This document shows positions 1-7,976 of a stretch of DNA of 19,688 nt, piece after piece. Position 1 is the first letter of the stretch, and every line of letters starts with the position of its first letter. The notes beneath the pieces were generated by a model. The model had not been told where the DNA came from. It searched no databases and saw only the letters and a program-made list of their open reading frames with translations. Origin of the DNA: Verrucomicrobia subdivision 3 bacterium UBA7542 (GTDB lineage: Bacteria > Verrucomicrobiota > Verrucomicrobiia > Limisphaerales > UBA11358); NCBI GenBank assembly GCA_002479245.1, contig DLMG01000252.1, forward strand, positions 4,755-24,442, in the 5' to 3' direction. The position numbers and the translations under genes are program-made.

Positions 1-61
1 CAAGACGCTGTGCGCGACACGATAATTCCTGATATACGTGAAGCGTTTTGGAGTGCGCCAT
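1..61 (-). CDS. Possible 5' end of a gene running off the left edge
   Basis: On the minus strand an ATG at 61-59 opens a frame with no stop to the window edge, giving 20 residues that begin MAHSKTLHVYQELSCRAQRL. It starts 8 nt after the stop codon of the lipoprotein gene, with AGGGG 5 nt upstream as a plausible ribosome binding site, so it could be the next cistron. Too little is visible to assign a family. An open frame of 61 nt can arise by chance, so the call rests on the good spacing and ribosome binding site. Confidence 0.35.
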   Translation of the reverse strand, partial: MAHSKTLHVYQELSCRAQRL

Positions 62-69
62 CCTCGCCC

Positions 70-1677
70 CTAATTCCCCGGCTGCGCGAGCATGGAATGC
101 AGGCCGCAGGGGAATTGCGGGGATTCCAACCAGTCGGCGAGCAGATGCAATTCCAGCGCGGTGAAGCCGAGAGTGGATTTGCGGGCAAAAGCAAGCTGAT
201 TGGGTGCGGTGAGGCTGACGATGGTGGCGGAGGTGCCCAACCGGGGCACGAGCACGCCCAGCCAGTTCAGGCTGGCGGAATCCAGAGACATCTGCGCCTG
301 ACGGAGGATTTGACGCGCGGTTTGACCGAGTTCGAGACCGGAAGTAACCCGCGGTCCGGTAATTTCCCAATCGTAATAGACCAGATTCGTCCGGCTCAAA
401 ATGTCTTGAATCATTCCCGCCGGCGGCGGGCGGCGGTCAGCGACGCCAGTGTCGGGCAACAGTCCGGCGAACAACCAGCCGTCGGCACCAACCCCGGCGG
501 ATTTGATGAACGGCCGGATGGTGGGAAGATTTCCCCACGTGGCGCCGTTGGAGTCGGACGCGCGGTCCAAACTGATATAACCACGCGACGCCAGCCAGGG
601 ATTGCCCTTTTGCAGCAAAACGTCAGTTAGACCTGACACCTGATGGCCGGCGTCCGGGAGGGGAACAGCAAGATAGGTTTGGAACGAACTGCCTTCCAGC
701 GCCCAGAGGTAAAGCTGGTCCGGCGGCGCACCGATCTGAAGGTCGCTCCACGTTTTCCAGGACGCCAGCCATGGTTGAATGCCGCGAACGGCGGTAAAAC
801 CTATCAATGGTTCGTGAATCAAATCCAAGGGAATGTGCCAGGGTTCGAGTTGTATCGGCAATGGTTCGCCAAAGGTCAACTGGCCGTGGACAATGACATT
901 GCCGCCGTCACCGGTGACGTTGAAGGAAACCCGCGGCATGTTTTTGGGCAGAGTGGCAGCGCGTCCCAAAACGCCTGCGAGGCGCGCCGGATCGAGATCC
1001 GCTTCCAGCCAGAAATTGGTCGGCGACCCGGCCAGCGGTGCGGCATCTCGCAAAATGCGGGCAGTGATTTCGGCGAACAATGGATTTTTCTCCGGGCCGA
1101 TGCCCACGACCGTCCATTCACCGATGCGGGTCAACGAAATGGTATTCGGCGCATTGGTTCTTTGAATCGTCCAGCCATGCCTGGCGGGCTCGGCGACCGC
1201 GAGGCTGCCGGTGAGCAATTCCGAGGCGATGGCCAGATTGGTTTCCCAAATCCCGGCGCGGAGGGCCGGAACGTGGATGGCAAAGCAGGCCTGGGAGGGT
1301 TTAGCATTGGTGGGGACGCGGACCTCCAGATAAACTTCCTCCCGCGCCAGATCATCGAGCAAAGGACGCAACACGGCGGCAGGAATTTGCGCCGCCGCCG
1401 CCTCGCCGAGCAGAAACCGCCACGCCCCGGTAGAAAAACGGTCAAAGGTTTGCGCCTGCAGCCGTGCCGTTTCCGGAAGCGACCAGACCCGGCTAAGATA
1501 GTAGGCATCGGCTTCCAGATCGAGCCGTCCTTTGCCCAGCCAATGCACGCGGGCAATGGTATCCGGCGACACCTCCACGACCGAAGGTGGAGGAGGAGGT
1601 TCGGATTTGCGGCAACCCAGTCCGAAAGCGATGGCGACTGCCGTCAACAACGCTGGAAAATTTTTCCCGAGATGCAT
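70..1677 (-). CDS. Putative lipoprotein of unknown function
   Basis: No family is recognised in this 535-residue protein. The ATG at 1677 is preferred over an upstream ATG at 1716. It gives an N-terminus with a basic start, a hydrophobic stretch (residues 8-18) and a GLGC lipobox (Cys22), the pattern of a type II signal peptide, followed by a proline-rich linker (PPPPP near residue 27). The mature part has no further membrane segment and mixes helical and beta-strand-like stretches, so it is probably anchored to a membrane and faces the periplasm. No catalytic motif is visible. The gene lies divergently from the spermidine-synthase-like gene, and a possible downstream gene starts 8 nt after its stop. 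The coding call is strong because the frame is long and the signal peptide is coherent; the function is open. Confidence 0.8.
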   Translation of the reverse strand: MHLGKNFPALLTAVAIAFGLGCRKSEPPPPPSVVEVSPDTIARVHWLGKGRLDLEADAYYLSRVWSLPETARLQAQTFDRFSTGAWRFLLGEAAAAQIPAAVLRPLLDDLAREEVYLEVRVPTNAKPSQACFAIHVPALRAGIWETNLAIASELLTGSLAVAEPARHGWTIQRTNAPNTISLTRIGEWTVVGIGPEKNPLFAEITARILRDAAPLAGSPTNFWLEADLDPARLAGVLGRAATLPKNMPRVSFNVTGDGGNVIVHGQLTFGEPLPIQLEPWHIPLDLIHEPLIGFTAVRGIQPWLASWKTWSDLQIGAPPDQLYLWALEGSSFQTYLAVPLPDAGHQVSGLTDVLLQKGNPWLASRGYISLDRASDSNGATWGNLPTIRPFIKSAGVGADGWLFAGLLPDTGVADRRPPPAGMIQDILSRTNLVYYDWEITGPRVTSGLELGQTARQILRQAQMSLDSASLNWLGVLVPRLGTSATIVSLTAPNQLAFARKSTLGFTALELHLLADWLESPQFPCGLHSMLAQPGN

Positions 1678-2026
1678 GGCGCGCAGTCTAATGCCAGAAA
1701 ACACAACGTTTCTCAAACAGAATAATCACCGTCCATAACCAGGGCGTGTCTGCAAAACGCGCGCTGCTGGGAAATGGGCGTGGATTTTGGCGGCACTTTT
1801 GGACTGCGCTGGCAGAGCATGGCGGCGACAGCGCTTTTTTAGGGAACCATCAAGTCGCCGGCCTGTCTCCAAAGCGGCGTCCCCCGAAAGCTTTCGGGGT
1901 TGCCGCCGTATCAGTCCAAGCTTTCCCTCCGCCGTTGTTATTTTGAATATACGCGCCAATCTCAAACCGTATTCGGCTGGAGTTCCAAACTTGCAGTTGG
2001 CTTTCGCGAGCCGTTACCATTCGTTC
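1678..2026. other. Divergent intergenic region with palindrome
   Basis: This 349-nt gap separates two divergent genes and must hold both promoters, although no convincing -35/-10 pair was seen. It contains a perfect 18-nt palindrome (1882-1899) with flanking complementary bases. It also has a second inverted pair, GCGCTG (1806-1811) and CAGCGC (1829-1834), followed by six T residues. The richness in inverted repeats suggests a degenerate copy of a lineage-specific interspersed element. Short open frames crossing it lack homology-like features and are not called. Confidence 0.5.
1874..1906. repeat. Palindrome / REP-like hairpin
   Basis: CCCCGAAAGCTTTCGGGG at 1882-1899 is a perfect palindrome centred on AAGCTT. 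Outside it, GCGGC (1874-1878) pairs with GCCGC (1902-1906) across short unpaired gaps, giving a two-tier cruciform or hairpin. It lies between divergent genes and so cannot be a simple terminator for either. A REP-like repeat is the favoured reading; a regulatory site is the alternative. Copy number in the genome is unknown. Confidence 0.55.
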
Positions 2027-4771
2027 ATGCGATCACAAAACCGCGGGTGGATGGTTCTGGCCTTGTTCTTCGGTTCCGGCGCGACCGCGCTCGTCTATGA
2101 AGTGGTCTGGTCGAAATTTCTCTCGGTGATGTTTGGCAGCACCATCTACGCGCAGACGGTGGTGCTCGCTGTCTTCATGGGCGGTCTGGCGCTCGGCAAC
2201 CGGATTTTTGGCGGCCGGTCAGACCGGTTGCGGCAGCCGGTGAGGGCCTACGGCGTCCTGGAAATCGCCATTGGCATTTACGCCTTTTTATTTCCGGCCT
2301 TTGACCGGTTGATTGACCACCTGTTCATCACCCTGGGAACGCCCCTGGCCGGACACTCCGGGTGGCTGCTGGCGCTGAAAGGCGGGTTGAGCGCCGTGCT
2401 TTTGCTGGGACCGACGATTTTGATGGGCGGCACGCTGCCGTTATTGGCGGCGTGGCTGCAAAAATACTCCGCCGATGCCGGGCGCCGCTCGGCGCGATTT
2501 TACTCGGTCAACAGCCTCGGCGCGGTGGCCGGCGCGACGCTGGCCGGGTTCTGGCTGGTGCAAGATTTCGGAATGATCGCGACGTTGCAACTGACCGCCA
2601 CCGTCAACGTGGTCATTGGTGTGAGCGCCATTCTATTGAGCCGGAGCGGCCGGTTGGAACGGCCGGTCGAGGCGGAGACCGTAACGACGGCGACTGCGCC
2701 GGAAGCGCCCGCCGCACCCGTTGCCTTGCGCTGGGCGGGAATTATCGTCGCTTTGACGGGCGCGGTTTCGATGGGATTGGAAGTGCTGGCGTCGCGTTCA
2801 CTGGCGTTGATTTTTGGGTCGTCCCTGCAATCATTCGCGATCGTGCTGATGGCGTTCATCCTCGGCATCGGCCTGGGCAGCGCGTGGATTGCGTCGCCGC
2901 GCCGGAGCGGCAAAGCGGGCGAAAACATCCTCGTTCTGCTGCTGTGCGTGGCGGCGGCGTGGGTGACGCTGCTGGTGTTCAACATCGAACGGTGGGTGGA
3001 TTTTTACCAGATTGCGCGCACCGGGCTGGGCCACACGGAGGTGGGCTATGTTTATCAACTGCTGCTGTCCACCGGCATCGCGCTAGTGATCCTTGGCGTG
3101 CCGGCGGCATGCGTTGGGGCGGTTTTGCCGCTGATGATCCGGGCGGTGTCGGCGGAAGGCCTGCCGCTCGGAGCGAGGGTCGGAGCGTTGCTCACCTGGA
3201 ACACGCTGGGCGCAGTCGCCGGCACATTGCTCACGGGCTTCGTGCTGATGCCGGAGGTGGGGCTGCGCAACGCCTTTGGGGTACTGGCACTGATACTGGG
3301 ATTGGCGGCGTTGATCATCGCAGGGCATCGTCGCTGGCGGATGGGGATGCTGATCCCGGCGGTCGTGTGCGGGTTTGCCATTTGCCTGTTCATTTTCGGC
3401 GACGCCGACTGGCAAAACGTGATGAGTTCGGGAGCGTTCCGGGTTTGGGAAACAAAGTTTGATCCCAGGCTGATGGGCCTGCGGAAGGAACATATCAAGA
3501 TCCGCTTTTACGAAGATGCGCCGGACGCCACGGTCTCGGTGGAAGAGGTGGATGGCATCGTCGCCCAAGCCAGCCTGGGCCTGCGCATCAATGGCAAGCC
3601 GGATGCCGGCACGAGTTTGGATCTAAGCACGCAGTTTTTACTGGCCAACCTGCCGATGATGGTGAAGCCCGAGGCGAAGGACGTTTTCGTGCTGGGCTTG
3701 GGGTCAGGCATCACTGCGGGAGCCTTGTTGCCTTACCCGATTGAACGCATTGACATCGCCGAAAATTGCGCACCGGTCATCCGCGCCGCCCGGTTGTTCG
3801 GCGACTGGAACCGCCACGTACTCGACGACCCGCGCACCCACGTTGAGATTGAGGACGCCCGCACGGTACTCAAATTGCACCGCCAGTTATACGACGTGAT
3901 CGTCACGGAACCGTCGAATCCGTGGACGGTGGGCATCGGCAGCGTTTTCAGCCGTGAATTTTATGAGCTGGCGGCCAGCCATCTGAAGCCTGGCGGGGTG
4001 GTGTCGCAATGGTTTCACGTGTATGAAATGAACGACACGGTTCTCAGGCTGGTATTGCGCACGTTTGGCTCCGAGTTTCCCTACATGGAAGTGTGGGATG
4101 CGCGGAATGGCGACATCATCATGCTCGGCTCGCGGCAACCGTGGCGCACCGGCCCGGAGGTGTTCCGGCAGGGATTTGCCATCAATCGGGTGCGGACGGA
4201 CATGGCGATGATCAACATCAATTCGCCGGAAGCCCTGCTGGGCCGGCAAGTGGCCTCGCAACGCACCGGCTTTGCCATCGCGGGCGACGGGCCGATGCAA
4301 AGCGATTTGTTTCCGATTCTGGAATACGCCGCTCCGCGGGCCTTCTTCATGGGCGACGGCACCCGCCTGTTTGACCGGTTCGACGAACGCACGTGGCAGC
4401 AATTACTCGGGCCGCCGGAAAAGTGCGCGGCGCTCCACTCGCTCTCCCCACAGAACGCGCAGTATATCTTCAGCGATTTTTCGACGATTAATGGCGAGCT
4501 CTACGGTTGCCTCTTTGGTTACACCTCCAGCGCCGGCGTGCCGTGCGCCTTCAACACGCCGCGGCCCGCGCCACCGCCGGGGTCGGGCGGATCGGATTTG
4601 GATTGGGCGGAGAAAGCATTCAGCACGGGAAATTTAGCTAAAGCCCAACAATTGGCTGCCCTGGCATTGAAACAGAAGCCCGATGACACGATGGCCGGTT
4701 ACGTCGCGCGGGTCATCAAGCGGGCGCAAAAAATGCGGACGGTGGACGACAAAACCCAGGCGACTCGTTAA
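2027..4771 (+). CDS. Fused MFS-like / spermidine-synthase-like membrane protein
   Basis: This 914-residue protein joins a multi-pass membrane part (about residues 8-455, some 12 hydrophobic segments in two blocks separated by a polar Ala/Thr/Pro-rich linker near 207-232) to a cytosolic spermidine-synthase-like Rossmann domain (about 490-700). The SAM-type glycine motif GLGSG is at 557-561, the acidic residue after the second strand is Glu579, and the EDAR motif is at 609-612. At the catalytic-loop position it reads TEPSNPW (627-633), with Glu where true polyamine synthases have Asp. Aminopropyl transfer is therefore uncertain and a methyltransferase-like or other SAM-dependent role is possible. 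The last 60 residues resemble one TPR-like helical pair (about 857-890). The ATG at 2027 was chosen because the membrane segment starts directly after it; the frame upstream crosses the intergenic palindrome. There is no clear ribosome binding site. The substrate is unknown. Confidence 0.85.
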   Translation: MRSQNRGWMVLALFFGSGATALVYEVVWSKFLSVMFGSTIYAQTVVLAVFMGGLALGNRIFGGRSDRLRQPVRAYGVLEIAIGIYAFLFPAFDRLIDHLFITLGTPLAGHSGWLLALKGGLSAVLLLGPTILMGGTLPLLAAWLQKYSADAGRRSARFYSVNSLGAVAGATLAGFWLVQDFGMIATLQLTATVNVVIGVSAILLSRSGRLERPVEAETVTTATAPEAPAAPVALRWAGIIVALTGAVSMGLEVLASRSLALIFGSSLQSFAIVLMAFILGIGLGSAWIASPRRSGKAGENILVLLLCVAAAWVTLLVFNIERWVDFYQIARTGLGHTEVGYVYQLLLSTGIALVILGVPAACVGAVLPLMIRAVSAEGLPLGARVGALLTWNTLGAVAGTLLTGFVLMPEVGLRNAFGVLALILGLAALIIAGHRRWRMGMLIPAVVCGFAICLFIFGDADWQNVMSSGAFRVWETKFDPRLMGLRKEHIKIRFYEDAPDATVSVEEVDGIVAQASLGLRINGKPDAGTSLDLSTQFLLANLPMMVKPEAKDVFVLGLGSGITAGALLPYPIERIDIAENCAPVIRAARLFGDWNRHVLDDPRTHVEIEDARTVLKLHRQLYDVIVTEPSNPWTVGIGSVFSREFYELAASHLKPGGVVSQWFHVYEMNDTVLRLVLRTFGSEFPYMEVWDARNGDIIMLGSRQPWRTGPEVFRQGFAINRVRTDMAMININSPEALLGRQVASQRTGFAIAGDGPMQSDLFPILEYAAPRAFFMGDGTRLFDRFDERTWQQLLGPPEKCAALHSLSPQNAQYIFSDFSTINGELYGCLFGYTSSAGVPCAFNTPRPAPPPGSGGSDLDWAEKAFSTGNLAKAQQLAALALKQKPDDTMAGYVARVIKRAQKMRTVDDKTQATR

Positions 4772-4859
4772 CTCCTTAAGCCCATGCAACGGCACAACGA
4801 TTCATTATGGCGCAACGAATCTTGTCATTCTCCCGCGCCGTGAATTATTCTTCTCCGCC

Positions 4860-5480
4860 GTGAAAGAAAAGTGGAATCGCTGGCTGCCGTTTTTGTTTCT
4901 GGCGCTCTTCGCGTTGAGCCGCTGGCCGGGATTGTTCCCGCCGAACTTCAGCGCGGCAACGGCGCTGGCGTTCTGCGCGGGCGTCTATTTTGCGGGTGCG
5001 ACGGCGTGGTGGCTGCCGCTGGGCACGATGCTGGCCACCGATGTTGCGCTCAACGTGTTTTATTATCACACCCGACCGGTGGGCGGCTACCTGCTGCTGA
5101 ATTACGCCGTGTATGCGGCGTTGATCTGGTTCGGACGGCGGTGCGGCAAACGCGCGCGATTTCTTAGTTTGCTGCTGGCCGGTCTGGCCGGCGCGGTGAT
5201 TTTTTATCTCGTCACCAACACGCTGTCGTGGCTGCAGGACCCGGCCTACGCCAAGACCATCGCCGGCTGGATCCAGGCGCTTACGACCGGACGGCTGGAC
5301 GTGCATCCGACGACGTGGGAACTATTCCGCAACACGCTGGGGAGCGGCGGGCTGTTCACCGCGCTGTTTGTCGGCGCGGCCAAATTGACGGCCCCAGCCG
5401 AATCACCCGCGGAAAAGGAAGCCGGCGTGCGCGAGAAAGGACCCGAAAACGAAGAAACCCCGGAGGAGGCGAAAGCGTGA
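4860..5480 (+). CDS. DUF6580-type integral membrane protein
   Basis: This 206-residue protein has about five hydrophobic segments (roughly 9-20, 36-62, 76-92, 101-122, 160-176) and a charged, glutamate-rich C-terminal tail (182-206). The N-terminal FPPNFSAATALAFCAG stretch followed by a PL...D segment fits the DUF6580 family, whose members resemble small substrate-binding membrane subunits but have no proven function. The GTG at 4860 is the chosen start because it directly precedes the first membrane helix. The frame remains open upstream into the end of the preceding gene, but that part looks like noise. The gap to the preceding gene is 88 nt, so co-transcription is possible. The family call is by recognition of the pattern, with moderate certainty. 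Confidence 0.75.
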   Translation: MKEKWNRWLPFLFLALFALSRWPGLFPPNFSAATALAFCAGVYFAGATAWWLPLGTMLATDVALNVFYYHTRPVGGYLLLNYAVYAALIWFGRRCGKRARFLSLLLAGLAGAVIFYLVTNTLSWLQDPAYAKTIAGWIQALTTGRLDVHPTTWELFRNTLGSGGLFTALFVGAAKLTAPAESPAEKEAGVREKGPENEETPEEAKA

Positions 5481-5504
5481 CACGTGACGAGTGACGAGTG
5501 ACAT
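5477..5504 (+). repeat. Four 7-bp tandem units, GTGACNN
   Basis: GTGACAC, GTGACGA, GTGACGA and GTGACAT run head to tail, and the first unit includes the stop codon of the DUF6580-type gene. The complementary word GTCAC occurs twice shortly downstream (5536-5540 and 5557-5561), flanking a run of C residues, so the transcript could fold GTGAC against GTCAC just before the phosphoesterase start codon. The function is unknown. Confidence 0.6.
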
Positions 5505-5535
5505 AACTTGCAATCGAACAACTTAATTTTACCCT

Positions 5536-5561
5536 GTCACCCGCCCCCCGCCCCCCGTCAC
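5536..5561. other. C-rich tract bounded by GTCAC
   Basis: Between two GTCAC words lies CCGCCCCCCGCCCCCC. The opposite strand therefore carries runs of three, six and six G residues separated by single C residues, enough for a candidate G-quadruplex. It ends 6 nt before the ATG of the phosphoesterase, where a ribosome binding site would be expected and none is seen. Confidence 0.4.
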
Positions 5562-5567
5562 TTTTTT

Positions 5568-6029
5568 ATGAAGATTGGCGTCATCTCCGACACGCACGGT
5601 TTTCTCGACCCGAAAGTCCCTGAAATTTTCGCCGGCGTCAGTCACATCCTGCACGCGGGCGACATTGGCAACGATTCAATCATCGTTGAACTGGAAGCGA
5701 TTGCCCCGGTCACCGCTGTGCTCGGTAACACGGACAGTTCGCCAACCTACCGGCTCACCGAAGTTGTCACGCTCGCCCGACGCAAATTTTTCGTTCACCA
5801 CATTGTGAACCCGCACGCGCTGAAGGAAGAGTTCCAGCTCCGCATCGCGCGCGAGCGACCGGATGCCGTCGTGTTCGGCCACACCCACAAGGCTTTTTGC
5901 GAAACGATTGGCGGCGTGCTGTATTTGAATCCCGGCTACGCGGGCAAACCGAAGTTCGGAGCGGAACGCACCGTGGCCATTCTGCATTGTGGCGAAAAGG
6001 AGATCCGTCCAGAGTTTCTGCCGTTATAA
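5568..6029 (+). CDS. YfcE-family metallophosphoesterase
   Basis: This 153-residue soluble protein is of typical length for the small YfcE/MJ0936-type calcineurin-like phosphodiesterases. The di-metal ligands are all visible: D8 and H10 (SDTHG), D32 (HAGD), N54 (GNTD), H77 or H78 (FVHH), and H105 and H107 (GHTH). The family hydrolyses phosphodiester bonds in vitro; the physiological substrate is generally unknown. The ATG at 5568 gives the canonical MKIGVISDTH start. There is no Shine-Dalgarno sequence; instead a C-rich tract precedes the start, so translation may be leaderless-like or coupled in another way. The gene ends 3 nt before the convergent phosphatase gene, leaving no room for a separate terminator. 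Confidence 0.9.
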   Translation: MKIGVISDTHGFLDPKVPEIFAGVSHILHAGDIGNDSIIVELEAIAPVTAVLGNTDSSPTYRLTEVVTLARRKFFVHHIVNPHALKEEFQLRIARERPDAVVFGHTHKAFCETIGGVLYLNPGYAGKPKFGAERTVAILHCGEKEIRPEFLPL

Positions 6030-6032
6030 ACG

Positions 6033-6749
6033 TCAACCGGCACTGTCCGCCCCACCCGGTTTTCGTCCCGTCAGCCCGGCCAGGGCGCGGTCACACCACG
6101 GGGAGATTTTTGCGGCGACACCGGCGACCAACAAGGCGGTGACGGCGCCGGTGAACACGTCCATCGTGTAATGCGCGCGCAGCGTCAGGACCGCCGCCAC
6201 CTCAAACAGGGCGACGCCAACACCGAGGACGCCCAGCCAGCGCCGGCCCAAGCGCGCCAGTTCGACCGCGCCAAACACGGCGATGGCCGTGTGCCCGGAA
6301 AAGAAGAGGTCGTTGGCCACGCCATAAGTCACCACGAGCGACGGGAGGCCGGGGTTGTGCCAGATCATTTCCTCCGGCGGCGGCAGGGCGCAGAGGGCCT
6401 GGCAAATTTGCCGCAGGGCGAAAAGCATCAACAGCCCGATGAACGGCCGGAAGGTCGGCCCGAAAATGGCGCGGCCCAGCAGAAAAAGCGCGAACAGGTC
6501 GATGCCGGCCGAACTCGCGATGAGCAGGCCGTTTGCCGCGCGCGGGTGGTCGAGCAGATACTGGTGCGCCGGCGCGGTCAGGACATGCAGCTCATCGCCG
6601 ATGGCCTGCCCGGAAACCACCCGCTGGCCGATGAGCGATTGCGTCCAGAACCAGGCGGCCAGTCCCAGGACGACCAACAAGGCGCGAATCCACCACGGCG
6701 ACGGAGCCGCGGCTGGTGTTGGGTGAATTTCCGGGTTCGGGTTGTTCAT
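6033..6749 (-). CDS. PAP2_C / sphingomyelin-synthase-like membrane phosphatase
   Basis: This 238-residue multi-pass protein has about six hydrophobic segments. The catalytic signatures are FFSGHT (149-154, His153) and HYTMD (193-197, His193 and Asp197). They match the PAP2_C group (sphingomyelin-synthase-like), not classic PAP2 enzymes, because the Lys-x6-Arg-Pro motif is missing. Members cleave or transfer lipid phosphate headgroups at the membrane surface. Its ATG overlaps the stop of the upstream acyltransferase gene (ATGA), and GGAG sits 8 nt upstream, so translation is coupled. It is the last gene of the three-gene lipid operon, suggesting removal or exchange of a headgroup on lipids made or recycled by its neighbours. 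The exact substrate cannot be read from sequence. Confidence 0.85.
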   Translation of the reverse strand: MNNPNPEIHPTPAAAPSPWWIRALLVVLGLAAWFWTQSLIGQRVVSGQAIGDELHVLTAPAHQYLLDHPRAANGLLIASSAGIDLFALFLLGRAIFGPTFRPFIGLLMLFALRQICQALCALPPPEEMIWHNPGLPSLVVTYGVANDLFFSGHTAIAVFGAVELARLGRRWLGVLGVGVALFEVAAVLTLRAHYTMDVFTGAVTALLVAGVAAKISPWCDRALAGLTGRKPGGADSAG

Positions 6750-7966
6750 GGTGAATTCTCCGCGAGGGGCGTCGTTTCCTTCCCGCTCCGTTCGAGCATT
6801 GCCACCAGTTGACCGCGGATTTTTTCCATCAACGGGTCCGGGCCGCCACCGCGCTCGCGCACCGGGCTGACGGGCAGCGCCTCGCCGACCTCGATGATGG
6901 CATGAAGCGGCTGGTGGATGCGCGTGCGGTCGGTCAGGTCTTCTTCAAAGCGCTCGACGGTTTCCAGCAGCCGCTCGGCTGTGGGCCGTGAGCGGATGTA
7001 GTCCGGCGGATAACAGGAGAGCTGCTGGGCGAGGTCGAGATCGGCCAGTTCACGCCAGCGGCGGGCGCGTTCGGCCTCGTCAATTTCACCGCTGATCAAG
7101 TCGGGCAGGATGGCCATGCGCAGTTTTTTCACCCGTGCCACCACGTCGCCGTCCCCTTCGCCTTTGAGCCACTCCTTTTCCAGCGGCTGGAGCAGGCAGT
7201 TGATCAGGCGCCCGAGGCGCTCCGGCACATCGCCGGTCTGCGGCTGGCCGAGATATTCCAACTCCTTGAGGCAGAGCAGCGCTTCGCCGACCCGGTTGAT
7301 CCGTTCGCGCAGCCGGCATCCGGGCGGCGGACGCCACGAAAAACGCGCTTCAATTTCCTCAATCACCGGCGTGAGTGCGGCTTCGAGGTCGCCGCGGAAA
7401 AGATAGCGGACAACGACGGGATGGATGACCACCTGCCCCGGCGGCGTGGCGGTGGCGCGTTGTTTGGCGGCGGTGTGGGCGATGAAAGCCGTGCCTTCCA
7501 TCAAGTTGTTCAGCCGGTCATTCGTGCGGGAGACGACGCCCTCGGGAAAGAGCAACAGCGGACGTTCCGCTTCGTTGAGAATCCCCACGGCGGTCTTCAA
7601 GGCTTCGCGGTCCAGACCTTCGCGATAAACGCTGAAGGCGCCGATGCGCGGAAGCAGCCAGGTTTGAAAGCGGCTTTGCCTGAACAAGTGCCAGCTTGCC
7701 ATCATGTAGAACGGCCGCCGTACCGCGAGCGACAACATCCCCAGCGTCATCGGGTCGCAAGGACGGCAGTGGTTGGAGGTGAGGAGAATGCCATGGCCGG
7801 CGTCGAGCGAGCGCCGCAGGTGCTCCACGCCGCGGCATTCAACGGATTCGATGCCGTGGCTCCGGTTCAAGTAGCGCGGCAGCCAGAGTCCAAACAACGC
7901 GTACCAGAACCGGTCGCGGTGCGGCGGCACGAACCGGTAGGGCTGGTCAATGACGATGTTCTGCAT
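6746..7966 (-). CDS. PlsC-type 1-acylglycerol-3-phosphate acyltransferase with long C-terminal extension
   Basis: This 406-residue protein has an N-terminal PlsC/LPLAT domain (about 40-200): the NHxxxxD catalytic motif is NHCRPCD (65-71, His66 and Asp71) and the FPEG glycerol-phosphate-binding motif is at 140-143. The domain transfers an acyl chain to a lysophospholipid-type acceptor at the inner membrane. The C-terminal half (about 200-400) is charged, mostly helical, without recognised domains, and makes the protein clearly longer than ordinary PlsC (about 240-250 residues). TTGAGGCG upstream of the ATG, overlapping the stop codon of the Aas-like gene, serves as ribosome binding site. The gap to that gene is 10 nt. 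The acceptor is unknown; substrates shared with the Aas-like protein are likely from context. Confidence 0.88.
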   Translation of the reverse strand: MQNIVIDQPYRFVPPHRDRFWYALFGLWLPRYLNRSHGIESVECRGVEHLRRSLDAGHGILLTSNHCRPCDPMTLGMLSLAVRRPFYMMASWHLFRQSRFQTWLLPRIGAFSVYREGLDREALKTAVGILNEAERPLLLFPEGVVSRTNDRLNNLMEGTAFIAHTAAKQRATATPPGQVVIHPVVVRYLFRGDLEAALTPVIEEIEARFSWRPPPGCRLRERINRVGEALLCLKELEYLGQPQTGDVPERLGRLINCLLQPLEKEWLKGEGDGDVVARVKKLRMAILPDLISGEIDEAERARRWRELADLDLAQQLSCYPPDYIRSRPTAERLLETVERFEEDLTDRTRIHQPLHAIIEVGEALPVSPVRERGGGPDPLMEKIRGQLVAMLERSGKETTPLAENSP

Positions 7967-7976
7967 GGTGGTCGCC

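Noticed and set aside
643..1725. Long plus-strand open frame opposite the lipoprotein gene
   Set aside because: Gln/Arg/Gly-rich shadow translation on the antisense of a convincing lipoprotein gene with a signal peptide; no domain-like features.
1806..1840. GCGCTG...CAGCGC plus T6 as a rho-independent terminator
   Set aside because: The loop is 17 nt, the stem only 6 bp, and no gene ends upstream on that strand; better read as part of a repeat.
2362..3462. 366-codon open frame overlapping the spermidine-synthase-like gene on the same strand
   Set aside because: Out-of-frame shadow; Arg/Gly-rich composition and no membrane segments, whereas the main frame has coherent helices and motifs.
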